Shown piece by piece: positions 31,916 to 41,444 of a stretch of 64,000 nucleotides of DNA (the stretch's first letter is position 1; each line of letters starts with the position of its first letter). The position numbers and the translations under genes are program-made. The notes below the pieces were generated by a model. It did not search any database, was not told the origin of the DNA, and saw nothing but the letters and a program-made list of their open reading frames with translations. Source of the stretch: Pseudomonas extremaustralis (lineage in GTDB: Bacteria > Pseudomonadota > Gammaproteobacteria > Pseudomonadales > Pseudomonadaceae); the NCBI RefSeq assembly GCF_900102035.1, contig NZ_LT629689.1, forward strand, positions 6,420,501 through 6,484,500, read 5' to 3'.

Positions 31916-32299
31916 TCAGGCTTGGGCATTGGCTTTGATCAGGCGGTCGTACGCATCCTGATCCAACAGCTTAGTCAGTGCGTCGGCGTCAGCCGGTTTA
32001 AAGCGGAAGAACCAGCCTTCGCCCATCGGGTCTTCGTTGACCAGTTCCGGGCGGCCTTCCAGCTCGGCGTTCACTTCGATGACTTCACCGTCCAGGGGCA
32101 TGTACACGCCGCTGGCGGCCTTGACCGATTCCACGGTGGACGCTTCGGCGCCCTTGTCGTAGGCCTGCAACTCCGGCAGTTGCACGAAAACCACATCACC
32201 CAGCGCGTCCTGCGCGAAAACGGTAATGCCTACGGTGACGCTGCCATCGGCTTCGGCACGCAGCCATTCGTGATCTTCAGTGAAACGCAACTCGCTCAT
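31916..32299 (-). CDS. gcvH: Glycine cleavage H protein
   Basis: The 127-residue lipoyl carrier starts [20 protein letters not shown]. The lipoylated lysine is Lys60 in ESVKAASG. It shuttles the aminomethyl intermediate between P, T and L proteins. It is the first gene of the operon, with GAGGAG before the ATG. A sigma-54 promoter lies about 60 bases upstream. Confidence 0.96.
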   Translation of the reverse strand: MSELRFTEDHEWLRAEADGSVTVGITVFAQDALGDVVFVQLPELQAYDKGAEASTVESVKAASGVYMPLDGEVIEVNAELEGRPELVNEDPMGEGWFFRFKPADADALTKLLDQDAYDRLIKANAQA

Positions 32300-32359
32300 G
32301 GAAACTCCTCAGGGCCAGATTCGTCTGGTGGACGGGATGGGAATAATGGGGTGTTGCTT

Positions 32360-32375
32360 AGCAATATCGCGGCCA
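32360..32375 (-). promoter_or_regulatory. Sigma-54 (-24/-12) promoter of the gcv operon
   Basis: On the minus strand the site reads TGGCCGCGATATTGCT, a close fit to TGGCAC-N5-TTGCW with the invariant GG and GC. Transcription would start about 12 bases further left, giving a leader of roughly 50 bases before gcvH. Confidence 0.75.
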
Positions 32376-32439
32376 ATGTTATTAATGCTTTATAAATCAA
32401 TAAGTTATGAGAAATGGTTATACGCTTATGTCTTTTGGC

Positions 32440-32457
32440 TGTAGCGATTTCGCTACA
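32440..32457. promoter_or_regulatory. GcsR-like operator, distal-to-toxin copy
   Basis: TGTAGCGATTTCGCTACA is an 18-base near-perfect palindrome with TGTAGCG arms, matching the TGTAACG-N4-CGTTnCn form reported for GcsR. It lies about 65 bases upstream of the sigma-54 promoter. Confidence 0.65.
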
Positions 32458-32520
32458 GTTGAGCCGCTGAAAAAAAGCCTATGTGGATCAAAGCCTTGCA
32501 TGGCGCGCAAAAAGAAGGGT

Positions 32521-32538
32521 TGTAGCGATATCGTTACG
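32521..32538. promoter_or_regulatory. GcsR-like operator, second copy
   Basis: TGTAGCGATATCGTTACG has the same arms as the 32440 site and lies 81 bases further upstream of the gcv promoter. Confidence 0.65.
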
Positions 32539-32539
32539 C

Positions 32540-32557
32540 TGTAGCGCTTTCAGTACG
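32540..32557. promoter_or_regulatory. GcsR-like operator, third copy
   Basis: TGTAGCGCTTTCAGTACG is a more degenerate copy starting 19 bases after the second. It ends 102 bases before the start of the large toxin-like gene. A still weaker repeat may follow near 32566-32577. Confidence 0.5.
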
Positions 32558-32658
32558 CTTTTAGGTCGCTTTCAGCACTCCGGTGGATGATCTATCTACC
32601 GTTGTGCCCGCTCATCCGCGTTTTAACGTGCACGCCTCTCGTTTTCAGGATGCGTCCC

Positions 32659-35600
32659 ATGAGTGCTTCAACCGCCATTCCTCCGGAGATTTCTCAGGCC
32701 CGCCGGTCCCACGATTATTTATCCGGGGTGTTTGCCCAGCGCCCGAGCCTGACCCTGGTGGCCCAGGCCATGCTCCAGGCCTGGATCGATGATGAAGGTG
32801 TCGGTTCCCGTCTGCTGGTCAGTGACACCTGGATCGGGGTGAAGCCCGCAACGTCGACCGGCACGGCCTATACGCAGTTGATCACCTTGAGCGATGCGCT
32901 GATCCAGCGTTGCATGCGCGACGAGGCGCTGAACTACACGCCCGGCCATCACCACGTGTTGCGCCAGTCGGGGCCGCAGGTGTTCGAGCCGGTGACCGCA
33001 GCCATCGGCGTGGATGACATCGAGTTGATGCTCAATACCCTGGCGCCCGACGTGCTCGCAACGTTTGCCCAGCGCTGGGTGGACTACTGGAACGGGCGGG
33101 TCTCGGACGGGGTTTCCCACAGCCGCTGGAACGCCGTGGGCGGTCAGTTGCGCACGTGCCTGCTCACGGCGCGGCAGAACCCGCCGCTGACGGCGGCGCA
33201 AGCACGGGGACTGCTGGGGCTGGGGGATGAGCAGACGCAGCAACTGTGGGCGCAGCGGGTGGACCGCGAAGCCCTGGGCAAACCCGATGTGCTGCGTATC
33301 TATCAGGTCTATGGGGTCCAGGGTGACGGCGTGGGGGAGTGGTTGCCGCTGCTGGTCTTGCAGCGTCGGGTCCAGGGGCAACTGGTCAACCTGGTCTACG
33401 TTCCGGTGCTGAACCTGCTCAGGCTCGATAGCCTCGACACCCTCGGCAACCTGCTGCCCCGCTACATGAGCGACTACCGGCCGGGCGTGCCCGTCAACTG
33501 GGTGCTTCGCGAGCCCGACGGCGACGTCTTCGATGCGCTGGCCCAGACCTTGCTCGAGCGGCAACTGCGCAAGCTGTCCCGGATCGACTGGTCGGCGCTG
33601 CCCGAAGTCGAAAGCTACGAACGCCTGTTCGCCACTCTCACGTCGCCCCTGGCCTGGTTCGATCCCGATGACCTGCAGCAGCCCCACGAAGAGCAACTGC
33701 CGGTGTGGCTACAGGGCGCGCGCAGCGCCGATCGCCAGCGCTATGGTCAGTGGCTCGAGCGCCTGCAACGCGTGCAGCAGAGCACCGGCGGCGCTCTGTT
33801 CCTGGACGGTCTTGAACCCATCGATGTGTATGCACGCAAGGCCCTGCAACGGCAACTGCGCCTGGACCATCCCGAGCACACGGCTCTCGACCCGGACGAC
33901 CTCGTGCTGACCTTCGAGCGCACCCAGGGTGGCACCGTCGGCTGGACGCAACACGCTGCCAGGACCTTGACCCAATGCTCGCTGGAAAATCCCTTCGCCA
34001 GCACCTATGCCAGCGTGCAGATCAGCCATGTGGCCGGGCCGGGTAACGTGCCCGGCTGGTTGACGGCGGCTTACCTCAAGCACCTGATCGCGCGCGTGGA
34101 TGTGGGCCGCCACTACCCACAGTTGCTCGCGCATGCACTGATAACCGACCCGACGGAATCGGCGCGGCGCCGCCGTTTGTTTGTGGATCAGATGGCGCTC
34201 CAGTTGCCGATGCGGGCCCTTGAAAACAGCTTGCGCCAGCGCCACGGGTTTACCCGCTCGGGCGCCAGGGCTGTGCACGCCCTGTTGCAGCCCGATCCGT
34301 CACAGCGGACGGTCGACGGCGCAGTGATTGTGGCGCGGCCCCTGGCGTTCCTGACCCACGCCGGAGGGCGTGCCCATCGGGCCGCCAACCTGTTTGTGAT
34401 CGGGCCCCGCGACAACGGCGGGCTGCCCCATGTTCTCTATCGGCCGGACCAGGATGAAGCGCTCCTGCAGCAATTCCCCAGTCGCCAGGCGCTGCTCGAC
34501 GAAGTCGCGCGCCCGGGCGACCTGCAAACCCTGGTGCTGCAACGGTTGCCAGAGAGCAGCCGGGCCTTGTTCGGCAACGGCGGTTTCCTGCACCCCCATG
34601 TGCAGCGGTTCCTGCAGGGCGATGAATACGATCAACAGCCGCTCTCAAGCCCGGCGCTGCTCAGTGACGAAACGGTGCCTGGCGAGTTCCTGGCGGCGGT
34701 GTTCGACGAAAACGCGAAGAGCCTGTGGCAACTGGCGGTCAGCCAGTCGGTGTCCAACGAGGCGCTGCGCTGGACCGTGTTCAAGAACGATCTGTGGCAA
34801 GTGTTCACGGCGCTGTTACCCATGATCAGGGGGCCGGTGGCGGTGGCGGGCTGGCTGTTTCAGGCACTCGCTACCTTTCGCGCGGTGCTGGCATTGCCGG
34901 CGCAGGCCAGCCGCGAGGCGTCTGCCGATACGGTCGCCGAACTGATGGGCAGCCTGGCCGGCCTGCTCATGAGCCCTGTGGTCAGGCTGGATGAGCGTTT
35001 GCGCCTGAACGGCCCGCGCGTCCTTTCAGCCGGCGCGGGGCAGGTGCGCGAGGCGATCCCGGTCAGCCATGCGCGCCAATCGGCGTCGACCTTTGCCTGG
35101 CAGCGCGCGTTCGCGGATATCAGCGCCATGGATTATTCCTGGTCCAATTCACGCTTCAAGCTGGCCCCGACGCAGCAGGCCGCGCTCGAGACCTTCCAAT
35201 GGTCACCCCGGGCCGGCGAGCGTTGGCCGGCGCATCCTACGTTGGGCGCGCCGCACAGCCCGGTGCGCGGCCAAGTCCGGGTGCTGCGTGGTGGCGCACC
35301 GGCCAGCCAGGAAAACTACACGCTGATCGACAGCAAGGTGTATGGCGTCAGCGCCATCGAGGGCGGCTGGCGCATCGTCGATCTCCGGGAGCCCCGGCGC
35401 CTGGGGCCGTGGCTCGGGAAAAACTCACAGGGTGTGTGGACCGTCGACCTAGGCCTGCGCTTGCTCGGTGGGCAGCCCAAACCCACGGCGGCCCAGCGGC
35501 GTGCGCAACTGGAACAGAACAGTCTGGCGCTCGAGCAGCAGTACCGCGAAGCGAGCACCGAGGTGGAGCAGGCAGAACGCATCCTGACCGCCGCCGAGGA

Positions 35601-37341
35601 CCTGTGTGAAAAGGCCCATTTGAGCGCGCAAGGGGCCTTCACCGACCAACACCGCCGCAGTGCCAGGGCCCGTTATTGGCAGGAACTGGAGAAAAAAGCC
35701 GAGACACTGCAAAAAAAGCTCAATGTGCTGCTGCAAAAAAACGCCACTAAGCCCATGGACGGTTTTGAAAAAGAGCACAGCCTGCAGTTGCGCGACATGC
35801 TGTTGAACATGCGCCGGCAAATGTTCGTGTTGATTTTCAGTCGCCGGGAAGAGCAGTTTTCCGAGACGCGTTTGGCGCAACTGGCCGCGCAGTTGGAGGA
35901 TCAGGATTCGACCGTGGTCCGGGCGGCGTTCAGTGTGTTGGCCGAGGAAAGTCAGCGGGTTGCCGAGTTCCACGAAAAGATGGTCAACCTGAGCTTTTGG
36001 GAGCGGGTCTTTTACGAGCGTTTGCTGAGCATTCCGGGGCATGCCTCGTACATCGCCGACATTGGCCCTTCCCCCCATGGCCTGCCGCTGGACTGGCGCA
36101 CCTTGCAGTTGCAGGCACTCAAGCAGCGCCTGTGGCGGCGGCCGCCGTTGCCTGAAGAGCAGGAGGATTTCACTCGCATCGAGACGGCGATTGACGAAGC
36201 GATCCAGTCGGCCCAGTCGCAGAAAACCATCGATGAGTCCGGCGTGCTGAGCCTGGCGCAACGTATTGAAGGCATCCAGGCGATTCTGCACGAATACGCC
36301 AAAGCCTTTGCGCTGCTGGAGGAATACCGCGCCCTGGCGCCGGACCTGTTGCTGGGCGACAGCGAAGTGCCGGTGGGGACTACGATCCTCAGTCTGGAAC
36401 AGGAGTCGAGAATCGCCCTGGCCAAGCTGCTGCGTGAGCAGGCACGCGACCCCGCAGTCGGCAGGGTGCGTGCGCCCGGTTCCGGTCAACGGCTGATCCG
36501 CGATTCGAAGAAGCGCTATCAGTTGGGCCAGGTGCGCGCGCGCACTCCAGATGCCACCGAAGACATCGTCGATGTCATCAACCCGATCGACCGCAAAGTC
36601 GTCGTCAGCTTGCATCAGCGGCCCGGCTCCGCCGAATTCGAGGCCGTCACCGAGGCTGGCGTCGCCGTTCCCCGCCCGACCCGCTCCCTGGAAAACCTCA
36701 AGGGCGACGCGCGCCGGCTGTTGGCCCGAGAGCCGATCGTGCAGCAGCAGGCCCGCGACGAGGCGCTCGGGTCCAGCCTGCCGGCCAGCGTCGAGGCCCG
36801 GTTGACGCGGCAGTCCGACGCCATCAAGGCCGTCGCCGAGAAGATTCGCAAAGCATTGCCGCCCACGCCGGATACCGCCACCCAGGCGCTGCTCGATGAG
36901 TTGGAGCAGGCCAGCCGCCGTTACCTGGAGCAGGGGCGGTTATTGCGCATCGACATGCTCAAGCGCCTGCCGCCCGAAGAGGACGGGATTGCCTGGCTCA
37001 AGGCCCAGGGCGAGGTGCAGATCCTGCGCATCGAAGGGCGGATCCCCCTCAAGCGGGCTGATGATTTCTTGCAGGAGTATGTGGTCAAGGACCGGCAGGG
37101 CAGGGTGCTGGCCTACGCGCATTTTCACTACACCACGCCGACCACCGCCGACGTTGCCTACAACGCCGGGCATCTCAAGCGACCGGAGCAGCGCTTCATG
37201 AGTTTCCGCAGCCTGGCCGACAAGGCCGACAGCGACGTGATCGCGATCTACTATTCGCGCATCAGCGCGCCGATGGCCGAGCGCCTGTTTTTCAGCGCCA
37301 CGGAGTCCGTCAAGCACCGTGGGCGGCGCGCGTTCTGGTGA
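32659..37341 (+). CDS. Very large DUF6543 / dermonecrotic-toxin-domain-like protein
   Basis: The product is 1560 residues from the ATG at 32659, which has AGGA eight bases upstream. The N-terminal half resembles the Pseudomonas DUF6543 toxin-like family: TLSDALIQRCMRDEALNYTPG near residue 75, then VDYWNGRVSDG, and DYRPGVPVNWVLREPDGDVFD near 275. A hydrophobic stretch lies near 720-750 (GPVAVAGWLFQALATFRAV). A long heptad region spans 945-1030 and several more helices run to 1270. The C-terminus (SDVIAIYYSRISAPMAERLFF) is shared with that family. No signal peptide is seen and no catalytic residue can be named. It sits between gcvH and gcsR, directly beside the operators, and its stop abuts the gcsR stop. 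Confidence 0.65.
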   Translation: MSASTAIPPEISQARRSHDYLSGVFAQRPSLTLVAQAMLQAWIDDEGVGSRLLVSDTWIGVKPATSTGTAYTQLITLSDALIQRCMRDEALNYTPGHHHVLRQSGPQVFEPVTAAIGVDDIELMLNTLAPDVLATFAQRWVDYWNGRVSDGVSHSRWNAVGGQLRTCLLTARQNPPLTAAQARGLLGLGDEQTQQLWAQRVDREALGKPDVLRIYQVYGVQGDGVGEWLPLLVLQRRVQGQLVNLVYVPVLNLLRLDSLDTLGNLLPRYMSDYRPGVPVNWVLREPDGDVFDALAQTLLERQLRKLSRIDWSALPEVESYERLFATLTSPLAWFDPDDLQQPHEEQLPVWLQGARSADRQRYGQWLERLQRVQQSTGGALFLDGLEPIDVYARKALQRQLRLDHPEHTALDPDDLVLTFERTQGGTVGWTQHAARTLTQCSLENPFASTYASVQISHVAGPGNVPGWLTAAYLKHLIARVDVGRHYPQLLAHALITDPTESARRRRLFVDQMALQLPMRALENSLRQRHGFTRSGARAVHALLQPDPSQRTVDGAVIVARPLAFLTHAGGRAHRAANLFVIGPRDNGGLPHVLYRPDQDEALLQQFPSRQALLDEVARPGDLQTLVLQRLPESSRALFGNGGFLHPHVQRFLQGDEYDQQPLSSPALLSDETVPGEFLAAVFDENAKSLWQLAVSQSVSNEALRWTVFKNDLWQVFTALLPMIRGPVAVAGWLFQALATFRAVLALPAQASREASADTVAELMGSLAGLLMSPVVRLDERLRLNGPRVLSAGAGQVREAIPVSHARQSASTFAWQRAFADISAMDYSWSNSRFKLAPTQQAALETFQWSPRAGERWPAHPTLGAPHSPVRGQVRVLRGGAPASQENYTLIDSKVYGVSAIEGGWRIVDLREPRRLGPWLGKNSQGVWTVDLGLRLLGGQPKPTAAQRRAQLEQNSLALEQQYREASTEVEQAERILTAAEDLCEKAHLSAQGAFTDQHRRSARARYWQELEKKAETLQKKLNVLLQKNATKPMDGFEKEHSLQLRDMLLNMRRQMFVLIFSRREEQFSETRLAQLAAQLEDQDSTVVRAAFSVLAEESQRVAEFHEKMVNLSFWERVFYERLLSIPGHASYIADIGPSPHGLPLDWRTLQLQALKQRLWRRPPLPEEQEDFTRIETAIDEAIQSAQSQKTIDESGVLSLAQRIEGIQAILHEYAKAFALLEEYRALAPDLLLGDSEVPVGTTILSLEQESRIALAKLLREQARDPAVGRVRAPGSGQRLIRDSKKRYQLGQVRARTPDATEDIVDVINPIDRKVVVSLHQRPGSAEFEAVTEAGVAVPRPTRSLENLKGDARRLLAREPIVQQQARDEALGSSLPASVEARLTRQSDAIKAVAEKIRKALPPTPDTATQALLDELEQASRRYLEQGRLLRIDMLKRLPPEEDGIAWLKAQGEVQILRIEGRIPLKRADDFLQEYVVKDRQGRVLAYAHFHYTTPTTADVAYNAGHLKRPEQRFMSFRSLADKADSDVIAIYYSRISAPMAERLFFSATESVKHRGRRAFW

Positions 37342-38850
37342 TCAGGGTTTGCCGGGAATGCCGTACTTGCGCAAGCGATGGGCGATGGCGGTGTGGGAAG
37401 TCTGCAAGCGGCTGGCCAGTTGTCGCGTCGAGGGATAGGTGACGTAGAGCTTCTCCAGCAGGCTGCGTTCGAAGTCTTCGACGGCCTGTTCGAGGCTGTC
37501 TACTTCACCGTCGCTCTGGCGCGCCACCGAGGTGCCGGCAATGTCGAGGTCGCCGATGTCCACCAGGCTGCTTTCGCAAATGGCCGCCGCGCGGAAGATC
37601 ACGTTCTGCAATTGGCGCACATTGCCTGGCCAGCGGTTGCCCAGCAGGGCCGGGTAGGTGCCGGGCGCGAGGCGGCACACCGGGCGCTGGATCTGCGCGC
37701 AGGCCTGCTGCATGAAGTAGCGGGCCAGCAACAGGATGTCCTGGCCGCGTTCGCGCAGGGGCGGCACTTCGACGTTGAGCACGTTGAGGCGATAGAACAG
37801 GTCTTCGCGAAACGTGCCCTCGCTGACCATTTTTTCCAGGTTGCGGTGGGTGGCGCTGAGGATGCGCACATTGACCTTCACTTCGCGGTCGCCGCCCACG
37901 CGGCGAAAGCTGCCGTCGTTGAGAAAACGCAGCAGCTTGGCCTGCAGATAGGGCGACATCTCGCCGATTTCATCGAGGAACACCGTGCCCTGGTTGGCCA
38001 GCTCCATCAGCCCAGGCTTGCCGCCGCGCTGGGCGCCGGTGAAGGCGCCGGGCGCGTAACCGAACAATTCACTTTCGGCCAGGTTCTCCGGCAGCGCCGC
38101 GCAGTTCAGCGCCAGGAACGGCGCACTTGAGCGCGCACTGATGGCGTGGCAGGCGCGCGCCACCAACTCTTTGCCGGTGCCGGTTTCGCCCTGGATCAAC
38201 AACGGTGCATCCAGCGCCGCCACCCGCTGCGCACGGGTCTTGAGGGTGCGGATCACCGGGGATTCGCCCAACAGCGCATCAAACCCTTCGGCATGGTCAT
38301 GGTGCAATGCCGACAGTTGTTCGCCGATGCGGTTGGGCTGGTAGAGGGTCAGCAGGCCGCCGGCGTCGGTGATCGGCGTGGCGTCGAGCAACAGGGTCTG
38401 GCCGTTGACGGCGATTTCGCGCAGCGGCAGGCGAAAGCCATTTTCGAGCAGGGTGTCCAGCAACGCCGGGTCATTGAACAGCTCGGCGATGCTTTCCCCG
38501 GCCGGTTCGCGACCGTACAGCGCGATCAGCGCCGGGTTGGCCAACAGGATCTTGCCGGCGCTGTCCAGAGCCAGCACCGGGTCGGTCATGGCTGCCAGCA
38601 GGGCGTCGAGTTGCAGGTGGCGGCGCTGGCCGGGAAGGATGTCGACCACGGTGACCGCCTGCACGCCGCGCACGCTGAACAGCGCATCGCGCAGCTCTTC
38701 GAGCACCTCGGCGCTGAGGGTCGGCGCGTCGATGTAGACGTTGGGCGGCACCATCTCCACCGCATCCAGGTTCAGATTGCGCCCACCGAGCAGGGCCAGG
38801 ACTTCCTGGGTAATGCCAACGCGGTCGATGAAGCTGACGTGGATACGCAT
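37342..38850 (-). CDS. gcsR: Sigma-54-dependent activator GcsR of glycine catabolism
   Basis: The 502-residue TyrR-like activator has an N-terminal ACT domain ([20 protein letters not shown], residues 1-75) and a PAS domain near 80-190. The AAA+ domain near 205-430 has Walker [14 protein letters not shown] and the sigma-54 contact loop GAFTGA. A TyrR-type helix-turn-helix lies at the end ([20 protein letters not shown]). P. aeruginosa GcsR activates gcvH2-gcvP2-glyA2-sdaA-gcvT2 in response to glycine. The adjoining operon and sites make the same role very likely. Confidence 0.88.
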   Translation of the reverse strand: MRIHVSFIDRVGITQEVLALLGGRNLNLDAVEMVPPNVYIDAPTLSAEVLEELRDALFSVRGVQAVTVVDILPGQRRHLQLDALLAAMTDPVLALDSAGKILLANPALIALYGREPAGESIAELFNDPALLDTLLENGFRLPLREIAVNGQTLLLDATPITDAGGLLTLYQPNRIGEQLSALHHDHAEGFDALLGESPVIRTLKTRAQRVAALDAPLLIQGETGTGKELVARACHAISARSSAPFLALNCAALPENLAESELFGYAPGAFTGAQRGGKPGLMELANQGTVFLDEIGEMSPYLQAKLLRFLNDGSFRRVGGDREVKVNVRILSATHRNLEKMVSEGTFREDLFYRLNVLNVEVPPLRERGQDILLLARYFMQQACAQIQRPVCRLAPGTYPALLGNRWPGNVRQLQNVIFRAAAICESSLVDIGDLDIAGTSVARQSDGEVDSLEQAVEDFERSLLEKLYVTYPSTRQLASRLQTSHTAIAHRLRKYGIPGKP

Positions 38851-38917
38851 GGGGCGGTTAGGGATTCTGAGGAGCGAGAGGCGGCAAGTATGCCTGACGG
38901 GCGGTGCAGATCAACAA

Positions 38918-38945
38918 TGTGGAAGGGCACTTGCTCCCTCCCACA
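38918..38945. repeat. Degenerate REP palindrome
   Basis: TGTGGAAGGG at 38918 and CCCTCCCACA ending at 38945 are imperfectly inverted around CACTTGCT. It lies between the DUF5064 gene and gcsR. Confidence 0.65.
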
Positions 38946-38956
38946 CGGGATTCATG

Positions 38957-39319
38957 TCAACCCAGGTGCTCGGGTTTGATGGGGTCGCCCGGCTTCACAT
39001 CCAACTGGTGCCTGACATCTTCGAACATCAGGTCGTACTGCTTGTGCATCGAGCCATTGAGCGTGGCGATCTTCGGCATCCCGTACTTCTGCGCGATGTT
39101 CATCGCATGTCGCGCGAAGTCGAAGGCCTGGTCCTTGGGCAGGAAGAACTCCTCCTTGACGTCGTTACCCTGCACCGTGCCATGCAGTTTGAACAGCATT
39201 CCCTTGCCTTCCTTGGGGTCCTGGCTGACTTCGTAGTCGATGCACAGGTTGTAGCTGTAATCATCGTTGGTGAGTGCGTGACGTTCGATGTGCAAGTGAC
39301 CGGACTCAAAGGTGGCCAT
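38957..39319 (-). CDS. DUF5064 family protein
   Basis: The 120-residue soluble protein begins MATFESGHLHIERHALTNDD and has no signal or membrane segment. It resembles the DUF5064 proteins found at the end of Pseudomonas arc operons. Its function is unknown. It starts 18 bases after the arcC stop, with GGAG before the ATG, so it probably shares the operon transcript. Confidence 0.75.
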   Translation of the reverse strand: MATFESGHLHIERHALTNDDYSYNLCIDYEVSQDPKEGKGMLFKLHGTVQGNDVKEEFFLPKDQAFDFARHAMNIAQKYGMPKIATLNGSMHKQYDLMFEDVRHQLDVKPGDPIKPEHLG

Positions 39320-39337
39320 AGGCGTTTCTCCTCAACT

Positions 39338-40267
39338 TCACAGGTAACGGATTCCGGGCGTGGCTGTGCTGATGCGCGTACCGGCACTGCCCTGGACGAT
39401 GGCTTCGATGTCAGAGAGTGAACCGATCACTGCGGTTTTGCCAGTCTGGCGCGCGAACTCGCAGGCCGCTTGCACCTTGGGGCCCATGGAGCCGGCAGCG
39501 AAGCCGAGTTTTTCCATTTCGTCGGGATGGGCCTGGCCGATGGCTTTTTGGGTCGGCTTGCCGAAGTCGATAAACGCGGCATTGACGTCGGTGGCGATCA
39601 CCAGCAAATCGGCCTCCAGTTGCGAAGCCAGCAACGAAGAACACAGGTCCTTGTCGATCACTGCTTCGATGCCTTTGAGCTTGCCGTCTTCGCCATACAT
39701 CGTAGGAATGCCGCCGCCGCCGGCGCAGATCACAATGACGTTTTTTTCCAGCAGCCATTTGATCGGGCGGATTTCAAAGATGCGTTTGGGGCGCGGGCTG
39801 GCGACCACACGGCGGTACTTATCGCCATCCGGGGCGATGGCCCAGCCTTTTTCCGCAGCCAGTTTCTCGGCTTCGGCCTTGGCGTACACCGGCCCGATAG
39901 GCTTGGACGGATGCTGGAACGCGGGGTCCTTGGCGTCCACTTCCACCTGGGTGAGCAGGGTGGCGAACGGCACTTCGAAGTCCAGCAGGTTGCCCAGTTC
40001 CTGTTCGATGATGTAGCCGATCATGCCTTCGGTCTCGGCCCCCAGCACGTCCAGCGGGTAAGGCGAAACGCTGGTGTAGGCCGCCGCCTGCAACGACAGC
40101 AGGCCGACCTGCGGACCATTGCCGTGGGCGATCACCAGCTCATTGCCGGTGTGGATCTTGGCGATCTGTTCGGTGGCGATGCGGATATTGGCGCGCTGAT
40201 TGTCCGCGGTCATGGGTTCGCCCCGGCGGAGTAGGGCGTTACCGCCCAGTGCAACGACGATACGCAT
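39338..40267 (-). CDS. arcC: Carbamate kinase
   Basis: The 309-residue product starts [20 protein letters not shown]. It carries the amino-acid-kinase motifs [26 protein letters not shown] and [15 protein letters not shown]. It makes ATP, CO2 and ammonia from carbamoyl phosphate, the energy-yielding step of the arginine deiminase pathway. The ATG at 40267 is preceded by AAGGA. A REP element occupies the 97-base gap after arcB. Confidence 0.96.
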   Translation of the reverse strand: MRIVVALGGNALLRRGEPMTADNQRANIRIATEQIAKIHTGNELVIAHGNGPQVGLLSLQAAAYTSVSPYPLDVLGAETEGMIGYIIEQELGNLLDFEVPFATLLTQVEVDAKDPAFQHPSKPIGPVYAKAEAEKLAAEKGWAIAPDGDKYRRVVASPRPKRIFEIRPIKWLLEKNVIVICAGGGGIPTMYGEDGKLKGIEAVIDKDLCSSLLASQLEADLLVIATDVNAAFIDFGKPTQKAIGQAHPDEMEKLGFAAGSMGPKVQAACEFARQTGKTAVIGSLSDIEAIVQGSAGTRISTATPGIRYL

Positions 40268-40310
40268 AGTGCATTCCTTCTGAAATTCATCGTTGTGAAC
40301 GCAGGAACAG

Positions 40311-40340
40311 ATGTGGGAGAAGGCAAGCGCCCTCCCACAT
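40311..40340. repeat. REP palindrome inside the arc operon
   Basis: ATGTGGGAG (40311-40319) pairs with CTCCCACAT (40332-40340), and AGG...CGCC lies between. It lies between arcB and arcC and may modulate relative mRNA stability. Confidence 0.75.
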
Positions 40341-40364
40341 TGACTGTGTTCTGGCAGTGAGACG

Positions 40365-41375
40365 TTAGATATCCGCCAACGCCGACACCAGGATCGCCTT
40401 GATGGTGTGCATGCGGTTTTCCGCCTGTTCAAAGGCGATGTTGGCCGGCGACTCGAACACTTCCTCGGTCACTTCCACGCCGTTGGCCAGGTTCGGATAA
40501 CGCGTGGCGATGTCCTTGCCGACCTTGGTTTCGCTGTTATGGAAGGCCGGCAGGCAGTGCATGAATTTCACGCGGGGGTTGCCCGAGGCTTTCATCATCT
40601 TGGCGTTGACCTGGTACGGCAGCAGTTGCTCGATGCGTTCGTCCCACGCTTCCACCGGCTCGCCCATGGACACCCAGATATCGGTGTGGATGAAGTCCAC
40701 GCCCTTCACGGCCTCGACCGGGTCTTCGGTGATGGTGATGCGTGCGCCGCTTTCCTCGGCGAAGGCCTGGCACTGCTTGATGAAATCGTCATGGGGCCAC
40801 AGGGCTTTGGGCGCGCCGATGCGCACATCCATGCCCAGCTTGGCGCCGATCATCAGCAGCGAATTGCCCATGTTGTAGCGCGCGTCCCCGAGGTACGCGT
40901 AGCTGATGTCATGCAGCGGCTTGTCGCTGTGTTCGCGCATGGTCAGGGTGTCGGCGATCATTTGGGTCGGGTGGAATTCGGCGGTCAGGCCGTTGAACAC
41001 CGGCACGCCGGCGAACTTGGCCAGTTCTTCGACGATTTCCTGCTCGAAGCCACGGTACTCGATGGCATCGAACATCCGCCCGAGGACGCGGGCCGTGTCT
41101 TTCATGCTTTCTTTATGGCCGATCTGCGAGGAAACCGGGTCGATGTAAGTGACGTGGGCGCCCTGGTCATGGGCTGCCACCTCGAAGGCACAGCGGGTGC
41201 GGGTCGAGGTTTTTTCGAAGATCAGCGCGATGTTCTTGCCCTTGAGGTGCGCGCGCTCGGTGCCGGTGTATTTGGCGCGTTTGAGGTCGCGGGACAGGTC
41301 CAGCAGGTAGTGCAGTTCGCGGTTGGTGTGGTGCATCAGCGACAGCAGACTGCGGTTGCGCATGTTGAAAGCCAT
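40365..41375 (-). CDS. arcB: Ornithine carbamoyltransferase, catabolic
   Basis: The 336-residue product has the carbamoyl-phosphate site STRTRCAFE near residue 57, [12 protein letters not shown] and the ornithine-site [14 protein letters not shown]. It converts citrulline and phosphate to ornithine and carbamoyl phosphate in the deiminase pathway. Length and operon position identify it as the catabolic form rather than argF. Confidence 0.95.
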   Translation of the reverse strand: MAFNMRNRSLLSLMHHTNRELHYLLDLSRDLKRAKYTGTERAHLKGKNIALIFEKTSTRTRCAFEVAAHDQGAHVTYIDPVSSQIGHKESMKDTARVLGRMFDAIEYRGFEQEIVEELAKFAGVPVFNGLTAEFHPTQMIADTLTMREHSDKPLHDISYAYLGDARYNMGNSLLMIGAKLGMDVRIGAPKALWPHDDFIKQCQAFAEESGARITITEDPVEAVKGVDFIHTDIWVSMGEPVEAWDERIEQLLPYQVNAKMMKASGNPRVKFMHCLPAFHNSETKVGKDIATRYPNLANGVEVTEEVFESPANIAFEQAENRMHTIKAILVSALADI

Positions 41376-41444
41376 GGTGGATCTCCTTGTGTTCAGGTTA
41401 TCCCCTTGGCCGACGCCTTGTGGGCGGCGGCCAAGGCCTGGAAA

